A stretch of 64,000 bases of DNA from Salminus brasiliensis (lineage: Eukaryota; Chordata; Actinopteri; Characiformes; Bryconidae), in contig NC_132894.1 in the NCBI RefSeq assembly GCF_030463535.1, positions 28,044,625 through 28,108,624 of the forward strand, given 5' to 3'. Below are positions 56,642 through 64,000 of this stretch, piece by piece. A program made the position numbers and the translations under genes. The stretch's first letter is position 1; every line of letters starts with the position of its first letter. Under the pieces are notes generated by a model. It saw only the letters and a program-made list of their open reading frames with translations, was not told the DNA's origin and ran no database searches.

Positions 56642-56810
56642 CTGTTTGAAGAGAAGCAGTTACAAAGAGGCACACGGAGGCATTTGCATCTCACTGGCCT
56701 GTCATGCAAATGACCAAGTGTTAAAAAGCACCAAAATAGCCGGCCTCCTCTACAGCATGACGCATTGAAGGAGGTTCAGGCAACTGATTGCCAGGTCAGT
56801 TCACACTCTC

Positions 56811-56818
56811 TGTCTCTG

Positions 56819-56865
<47 letters not shown>

Positions 56866-56876
56866 CTCTCTCTCTA
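56811..56876. repeat. (CT)n microsatellite
   Basis: About 65 bp of CT with a few interruptions, upstream of irag1 exon 56641-56598. Confidence 0.95.
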
Positions 56877-57619
56877 GTCCTGTCTCCATATCTATGGGCA
56901 ACAATAACCTGGCAACCATTTACATGAAGCGCTTGATCCTGTGGCTGAGAGCGTGCGGCCCACACTGGCCTCATTGTATTACTTCCTTTAGACCCGAGCA
57001 GGAAAGTGATCGCCGCTCTGCAACACAGTGTCCACTCATAAAGCCTATTAAGGTTGACATGCTTTACGTCTTCCTTGGTACGTTTTTTACAGGTTTTCCA
57101 CCAAGACTGAGTCAGCGATTGTCTGCTTCACAATTCATGTATCATTAAAGTGTTTGAGCAAAGCAGCCAGCACTGTGCCGTTCGGCGGCGAGATCACAGA
57201 AGAGCATCCTTTTGTGCTTCAGAAGAGACAAACACTGTAGAACGGCACAGCGAGATGTGCTGTTTGTTTGAAGTGCGTTGAGGAGAGCTCTTCAGCCTGA
57301 CAAATCGCGAACCACACATTTCTCCTGCTGCCAGGGCTGTAAATGTATGCCTTGATCTCAGAATCAAAGTGTGACAGACACTGAATACAGTATTACGCCT
57401 CTTTAAAGTCTTTTAAAGTGTTCGATGTCCTGTTGTTTTAAAACAGAGGTACACTTCTTTAATCTCCAGTCTCCAAAAAACAGCACTACCAATAGAATTG
57501 GGTGCTCCAGAGCAGCCGAGGTCACCATCAGCCCAACGCCTAGCGTCAACTAGCCTCACTGCCCCTGAGCCAGTATAAAGCCAAAATGAGACATGTTAAG
57601 TCATACAGGCGGGTCTTGA

Positions 57620-58030
57620 ACCAATATACACTGTCCGTCCAAATGTTTGTGGACACCCCTTTTAATGAATGCATTTAGCTACTAGTCCCTGTAGAGAAAT
57701 ACTGCCAGTAGAATAGGACTCTCTGGAGCAGATGAACATCAACCTATTGACACCAAGCCTAATGTCAGGTGTGGGCTAGAGGTGTATAAAGCCCCCCAGC
57801 ATTGAGCTGTGGAGCAGTGGAGCTGTGTTCTCTGGAATGATGGGTGGTGCTTCATCCAATACGTTTGGGATGAGTAGGGGAGTTAGGGTGGTGATCATCC
57901 AACATCCTGACCTCACTAATGCTACTGTCACTGAATGCAATCAAACCCTCACAGCAATGCTCCAAAACCTAGTAAAAAGTAGAGACAGTTACTCCAACAA
58001 AAGCAGGATGAACTCTGTTCAAATACATTT
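57620..58030. mobile_element. Non-autonomous DNA transposon half
   Basis: Starts with the outer end tccgtccaaatgtttgtgga cacccc, then atgaatgcatttagctac, and runs through gcccccagcattgagctgtg. It is the opposite half of the family seen at 13125-13480. An open frame at 57825-58046 is derived from the repeat. Confidence 0.6.
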
Positions 58031-58034
58031 GACA

Positions 58035-58335
58035 GGGCAGCGGTAGCTCAGTGGGTAAGGTGCTGATTATCCATAACAAGGTTGTAGGTTTGATACCCAG
58101 GTCTGCAAGGCCCTTAACCCTGTCTGCCCCAGGGTAGCACGGCTGACTCTGCGCTCTGACCCTGTCTTTGTCTTACCTGGGATATGCAGAAATCTTTAAG
58201 AGACAGTGGCAGCTCAGTGGTTAGAGCTGATGGCAGGGTTGTGGGTTCAATATAGAGGGTCGTTATACTGCTACTGTTGGGCCCTTGAGGAAGGTGAATG
58301 TGGTTGTCTTTGTCTTGTCTTTAATTTTAGGAGAA
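58035..58335 (+). mobile_element. Two tandem tRNA-derived SINE heads
   Basis: First head 58035-58190: ggcagcggtagctcagtggg and ggtttgatacccaggtc. Second head 58200-58335: gtggcagctcagtggttaga and gggttgtgggttcaata. Both are followed by SINE-type bodies (aaggcccttaaccctgtct, gttgggcccttgaggaagg). Confidence 0.6.
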
Positions 58336-60266
58336 ACATATAGTGTATTGACAAGGCTCATTTTGATCTAATAATAATAATAGTAATAGTAATAAATATA
58401 ATACTAAAAATAATACTTTATTCTAATATAGCGCTTATCTAAACCCCAAAGATGCTTATCTGGCTTATCTGTTTGAGTTGAGCATCTTTACAACCATCAC
58501 TTCAAATGTGATGTTAGACTGCATTGATACAGAATTGCAGTGTTTTTACCGATACACATACAGATTTGAACACGGTTAGAAAAGATATAAATTACATTTA
58601 ATATATATTTTAAATAATTTGTTTAGACAAAAACTGTATTTTTTCAGTAATTTACTACATAATGTAATTATCTTTACTAGATTTGATGTTGTAAAGTCTT
58701 TATGTTCACCCCTATATTCCTATAGTGCTGTCTTTACTGTGGGAATGCTCTGATGAGGGCAGGCTGACCTTTTGTAACTGCATATTTGTTTAACAGATTT
58801 ATTTATTGACAGATGTGTGCCAACATATTTGGTGTTTGATCATAATACCTAAATACAGCCAGATGGACGTACAGTAAATGCAAATAGGACTTAAAGTGAA
58901 CTTTGACACACTGGCTCCTTTCGCTAATTTGACTGCTAAAGACTATCATGAACAGTTTGCCAGACACCATTTGCTCTACTCTATTCATTGTAATTCAGCT
59001 TCTGACAACAAAACCACCCCAGAAGAAATGAGCAGTGAAACACTTTGATGGAAGTGGGTAGCTGGGCTTTACACTCATCATTGCCACTGCTTGGTTTAAA
59101 GTGGCCAGATATTCAAAAGTATCCAGCTGAGAGCAGCTCTGTGGTCAGAAGCTGATAATGGGCTACAGGCTCTGTAAGATTGTGTATCAGCAAGGTGGAG
59201 CTACAAGGTAGGGTTTTTCTAAATGGTCTCTGATGGATTTGGAAATATTACTTGCAAACCATGTATCTCAGTTTCTGAGAGGTCACAGTTGTGACAGTTT
59301 ACAGACTTTTATGGTTTATAATGTATTTTAAAAAGTAAAAATCCTGCATGCTGCTCATTATGAAATTACTTCTGTCTGAGAAACTGTGATCTAATCAATA
59401 TGAGTGTTTGTCTCCTGCTTTGTTTGCAGGTACTCCAATAATCACACTCAAAAGCAGTCAATAAATTCGACTTCCACAGGAACTAAAGTCCTAAAAGGCA
59501 TTTCTGTGAAAACTGAAGTTACTGAATGAACTTGTGCAGTGACCCAACACAAACAAGCCATCCGAAGCAGCTTCCAGTGTACGCAGCTGTCACGTCACAC
59601 AACTTCATGTGCCCTTCATTTACCTGCTGCTTTGCCTGTCAAATATGACGCTGTTCAACACAGCATGCTTAAGAAGGAAAAACAAGGCTCATGTGATAAG
59701 AGAGGCCAGAAGATGAGTGCTGACACATAGGATGATTACATCTTGGTTACTGCTTTTTTTTCACCTATACAAACACACTAACTGACTGAGGCCAACTGAT
59801 ATGGAAATTTTGTCATGATATTTTGTCTAATATTAATACAGATTTTAAGGTGGCAAATATTCCAATAATATTCCAATAATATTTTTCTTAAAGACAGCAA
59901 TAGTTTTAGCTAAATTTTGTTTTACTGGCTGACACGGTGTTCATGGTATGGTAAATATTTCCATCAGTTACGAACTCCTTCTCAAATAAACACCAGAAAC
60001 TCGCATCATAAATTAGGATTTTTTTATCCCGGTCAATTTACACTGATTTCTTTTTTTTTTTTTTTTTTATGAAAATAGGTCCACATCCTCTACAGACAAT
60101 ACAAGTCTGCACAATTACTTTCTGTTTTTTATATATAACAAACATCAAATGTGGCATTTTTGTCCAAATAGAAAATTATTACAAACACCTATTTCCACAT
60201 AGAAAATTAATATAACCTTTTTGAAGGTCATTTGAACAGGTGTGTCCAAAGTTTTGCATAACAGTA

Positions 60267-60267
<1 letters not shown>

Positions 60268-60337
<70 letters not shown>
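60268..60337. repeat. (TA)n microsatellite at the left end of a Tc1-like element
   Basis: About 70 bp of TA immediately before the transposon end at 60338. Tc1 elements insert at TA, so the tract was a ready target. Confidence 0.95.
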
Positions 60338-60340
<3 letters not shown>

Positions 60341-61530
60341 TAGTCAAGTCTATAAGTATTTGGACAGTGACATAATTTGTGTAATTTTGCTTCTGTACAC
60401 CATCTCGGTGGATTTGAAATAAAGCAATGGAGGGTGTGATTGAGTCACTTTAATTCAACAGGTTTAACAGAAATATTGCACTGCTGTTTTTATACATAGT
60501 CCCTTTACTTTCACAGGCTTAAAAGTAATTGGACAAATGACTGATAAGCAGTTTTATGACCAGATGTGGCCTGTTCTCTTGTCATTTCATGATAAATTAA
60601 GGACATAGAAGGTCTGTAGTTGATTTCAATTGAATTTGCATTTGGGAGCTGTTCGTGACAACTTTCTAATGTGGTCCAAAGAGGTGCAATGCAAATGAAG
60701 GAGGCCATCATTAGGCTGAAAAAACTAAATAAACCTATCAGAGAGATAGTAGAAATGTTTGGAGTGGTCAAATCAACAATTCAACCACAGAACAAATCAA
60801 CCACAGAAGAGATTCTTAAAAAGAAGGAATGCACTGGCAAGCTCAGCAACACCAAAAACCTGGGAAGCCACCAAGAGAGATAAAAAACCCTCTACAGCAT
60901 CCAGTCAAGTCAAGATCACTTTCAAGGAGGCTGGCGTATCAATGAACCACTGGTAACACAAGGACAGAAAGGCAATATTAGACTGCTATAAACCATCTAA
61001 AATTCTGACTAGCTCTGAAAAGAGTTTTTGGACAGATAACACCAAGATTACTGTGAGTATGGAGAAGGAAAGAAAGGTTCATGATCCAAAGAAATACCAC
61101 ATCATCTGTCAAACTTGGTGGAGGCACTGTTATAGCATGGTCATGGATGGCTGCCAATGAAACTGGGTCATTGGTGTTTATTGATGATGTGACTGCTGCT
61201 AGAAGTAGCAGGATGAATTCAGACATGTGTAGAGCTCACATCCAGTCAAATAACTTTAAACATATGGCTAAATCAGGGAAATGGAATGTTATTGTCTTTT
61301 TAGTTTGTCCAATTTCTTTTCAGCCCTGTAAAAATGGAGGAACAGTGTAAAAATTGCTGTAATTCCTAAACAGATAATGCAATATTTTTGTGAATTCCTT
61401 TGAATTAAATCTTTGAATTAAAGTCTACACTTCAATCACATCTTGGCTGCTTCATTGTAAATCCATTGAGGTGATGTACAAAGTCAAAATTACAACAAAA
61501 GTGTCCAAATACTTAATTTTGATAATTGGT
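60338..61530 (+). mobile_element. Tc1-like transposon with broken transposase
   Basis: Terminal inverted repeats taagtatttggac (60353-60365) and gtccaaatactta (61503-61515). Inside, in order, are MKEAIIRLKKLNKPIREIVE (helix-turn-helix, 60692 on), RDKKP...VKITFKEAG in another frame, FWTDNTKITV-like sequence near 61030, and SSVKLGGGTVIAWSWMAANE (61102 on). The pieces are in different frames with stops, so no active transposase is coded. Nearly full length for this family apart from deletions. Confidence 0.85.
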
Positions 61531-62132
61531 TCGTTAATAATTTTTTAATCAGTTTTATTTCACATAAAGGCTGTTTTCTGACCTCTCACTGATTATAGAC
61601 TTAGTGGTCTCTTTAAAGAGTGATATAAAACATGACAAAATTTAAATTTTATGTGTTTACTGTAGTGTTCACTAAATTTTAAAATAAAAATCTTAAAGGC
61701 ATCTGGCATCTGCAGATACAGTTAAATCTGATTATGGTCAGTCCCTATTTAAAACAAGCAGAGCAGACCCATACATCAGTGTAATGTAGCTCATAGCACA
61801 CTGATATACGATTAAGGCCTTTCTCCATTCTATTCGTGTGAACTGATTGCTGCTCTTATAGGAACAGCAACTTGCATGACATGAGTGTTTTTTTTTCTGT
61901 CCTGTGTGTTTCCCCCAGATAAATGATGGCGGACTTAGACCAAAGCCGCAGAAGCGCCCCCTGAGGCTCCAGCAGGAAGAAGGAGAAGAGAAAGAGAAGC
62001 TATTTCACTCTCCACACACAAGCAAAGTTCAAATTAAGATCGACAATATAATATTCTGTTTGGAATATAAAAATGCCAGATGTGTTTTTAAAGTATGTAT
62101 TTTTAGAATGCAAGGAAATGAATCAGTACCAG

Positions 62133-63498
62133 TCACTGGAGAGGGTGGGCTGGGGCTGCTGTGCTGAGAGACAGACTCCAGTTCAGAGCCAGCAATGCTG
62201 CATCTGCTGCCAACTGCTGAATGGCCAACATCTGCTGGGCTCGCATCAGAATGTATGGAGATATCTGAGGACTAAGGAGAACAAGGACAAAGGCAAATTT
62301 ACCATTGCTAATAGTGAACACCTTGGAAGTTGAGCAGGGCTGTAGGCCGGACTACCTTGTTGAGTCCTAGACTACATCTAGTTGAGATTGATGCTTGTTC
62401 ATTCATAGAATTGCCCTAACCAGGCAAGTCAACCAGCTGGATGACTTGTACATGTGCTTCCTGAATTGAGGATCCAGGAGCACAGTTGCATTTCTCAGTG
62501 TAACTATTAAAGGTTCAATTCAAATTCTTGTCCTGTTGCTGCTGAGAACTAAGTTTTAAAAGGTAGTTGTTTAATAACTGTAGGTAATCAAGCTATAACA
62601 TCTGCCGACAATCCAGAAGGAGCTATCTGTACAAAGTGGAACCAATGATTTAATTATAAAGGAATGACACATAAATAAGTGTAAATGCAGCTGCAGCTGT
62701 AAAAGCATACCGGTGTGCTGGTGGACATTCGGGCCTCCAGTGCACCGAGCTGTCTCTGGGTGTGTGTGGCTCTGCTCACAGCATCCTCCACTCTGCGGCT
62801 GATGGCCTCCAGCCTTTCCTTCACTCTACTCTGCTCCTCAGTGAGATGCTGGGCAACCTGCAGCGCTCTGCCCACCACTGCCTCCACCCTCCTGAGGGAC
62901 TCCAGCAGCTTCTCTGCCTCCACATGTCGGCTCTCTGCTTCATCTCTGCTTATGTCACCTGTCATCTCTGTCTCCACAGCTTTGTCCTGCTTTTCAGCTA
63001 CAGCCTGGCTTTGGGTGTCTCTGAGCTCGCACTTCCTCTGCTCTTTCTGAAAAAATAAATCAAAGACAAACCATTAGATTCTTGTGTTTTTATATTCTTC
63101 TACTACTTTATGTATATAGTAAGATGAAATTTGGGGCGCTAATAATTCTGAGCACAGTGTAAATGAGAGTTTGTTTGATGTGGGAAACTGCTATCTTTCA
63201 ACCAATTAAATCACAAAGAGGAACAGATATGGGTATAAACTGGACATAATTCATGTAATTCATCACCTCCAGCTGGACTTCCCTCAGCTGGGCCTCTAGG
63301 GTAAGAATCCGCTCCTGCATTTGACCAGTGGCCTCCTGGGCTTCCCGGGCTGCCCGGCTCCTCTCGCCCTCCAGCCTTAGAGCTCTCCACCATGTGATGG
63401 CTGCTGCTCTGCGTGCCTCCTGTGCCTGCCGCTTGGCTTCAGCCAGCCTGTGCTCCTGCTCCTCCCACGGAGCCCGCAGCACCTCCAGCTCCTTAACA
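62133..63498 (-). CDS. Unidentified coiled-coil protein, C-terminal three exons
   Basis: Minus-strand exons 63498-63267, 63046-62711 and 62264-62133, joined in phase 0 with GT-AG borders and ending in TGA at 62135-62133. The first starts in the middle of a codon (third base), so upstream exons must exist beyond 64000. The protein is Glu/Arg/Ala-rich with heptad-like coils: VKELEVLRAPWEEQEHRLAE, RSRAAREAQEATGQMQERIL, EAEKLLESLRRVEAVVGRAL, EEQSRVKERLEAISRRVEDA. It ends in a hydrophobic, non-coiled tail with ISPYILMRAQQMLAIQQLAA and NWSLSLSTAAPAHPLQ. I do not recognise the family. It is not CTR9, which follows IRAG1 in human. Confidence 0.75.
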
Positions 63499-64000
63499 CT
63501 GCAACCACAGCCACAGCAGTACATACATAACTGTGCTATATACAATTGGCGAAGTGGGCAGGACAACATTCATAAGGACTGTGTAACCTGTGTCATATTT
63601 GTGTATTACAATACCACAAATATGACACAGCCCCAAATAGGAATACAAACCCCTCAGTCCACAAGCTTTTTTCACTTACAATGGCAGTTCTGAATCTCTC
63701 AAAAGTCCAGAAATGCACGTGTAAAGTGTGTTCTTACACTTCCTAGCTGTAGGGGGAGCCCAGGAGCAACAAATGACCACCCCTCGCCACCATGTTTTAT
63801 TACTCCTTAAACTGGCTACATAATTTTTTGGGCTTTCCTTCAAAGTTTGTTCTTATTTGTCCCTTAATGCACTAATACCTAACGTTTACTTCACCTTGAG
63901 TTCACATCTCTCTCTCTCTCTCTTTCACACGCTCTGTCATTCCCCCTCCCTCATTCAGTCACTCGCTTGCTCGCTTTCCCACGTCAAATACACACACAAA
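63499..64000. other. Intron of the coiled-coil gene, window end
   Basis: No convincing exon. A possible minus-strand donor (CATT|GTAAGTG near 63680) has no clear acceptor above it. 63730-63830 holds a repeat core also present near 22550. A short CT run lies at 63908-63924. Confidence 0.4.

Larger units (their letters stand above)
56642..62132. other. Region above the first irag1 exon found, up to the coiled-coil gene
   Basis: The irag1 start codon and promoter should be here, since the coiled-coil gene on the same strand ends at 62133. I found no minus-strand ATG exon with a phase-1 donor that fits exon 56641-56598. Content: microsatellite (CT)n, a DNA-transposon half (57620-58030), two SINE heads (58035-58335), (TA)n and a Tc1-like element (60338-61530). 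Confidence 0.5.

Noticed and set aside
58035..58110. tRNA gene-like sequence with box A and box B
   Set aside because: Followed by SINE bodies and repeated at several places in the window; the arms do not pair well. A SINE head, not a tRNA gene.
61904..62034. Plus-strand exon-like block after a strong acceptor (tttcccccag), reading INDGGLRPKPQKRPLRLQQE
   Set aside because: No donor and no neighbouring plus-strand exon; it lies just past the 3' end of the minus-strand coiled-coil gene. Kept only as a note.

Overview
This is a vertebrate nuclear DNA window. Coding sequence is split into short exons with GT-AG junctions, and the rest is filled with SINE-like repeats, Tc1/mariner-type transposon remnants and long TA microsatellites. 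Gene content (ampd3, lyve1, irag1 in a row) matches the human 11p15 block, while the compact introns and repeat families point to a ray-finned fish. A palindromic repeat at about 8.56-9.04 kb resembles one I know from characins, so an otophysan (characin or catfish-like) fish is my best guess. That last step is inference.

Layout. 1-4622: sequence upstream of ampd3, with a fold-back element (2074-2789), a SINE-like block and no recognised gene. 4623-11670 (+): complete coding sequence of ampd3, AMP deaminase 3, in 14 coding exons that join in frame to 759 residues. 11671-16634: intergenic, repeats only; human RNF141 sits at this position but I see no trace of it. 16635-20387 (-): lyve1, a CD44-like hyaluronan receptor in six exons, convergent with ampd3. 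20388-24418: intergenic, with one copy of a ~345-bp duplicated segment and a transposon remnant. 24419-56641 (-): irag1 (mrvi1), in 24 in-frame exons coding for about 1168 residues; the first coding exon with the start codon was not found. 56642-62132: repeats, including a Tc1-like element at 60338-61530. 62133-63498 (-): the last three exons of a coiled-coil protein I do not recognise, whose 5' part should lie beyond the window end.

The genes are not an operon and share no pathway that the sequence shows. AMPD3 deaminates AMP to IMP in the cytosol. LYVE1 is a surface receptor of lymphatic endothelium. IRAG1 is an endoplasmic-reticulum tail-anchored substrate of cGMP kinase I that restrains InsP3-receptor calcium release. 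They are together because of ancient synteny.

Best leads: a lyve1 stalk/membrane exon junction that is out of frame at the expected splice sites; loss of both LYVE1/CD44 flanking cysteines; a 111-bp unreported-looking cassette exon candidate in irag1; a perfect 43-bp-arm hairpin in an irag1 intron; a ~354-bp insertion in irag1 flanked by an 18-bp perfect direct repeat, with a near-identical copy 2.1 kb away; a CpG-dense coding-like island on the strand opposite irag1; and the unidentified coiled-coil gene.
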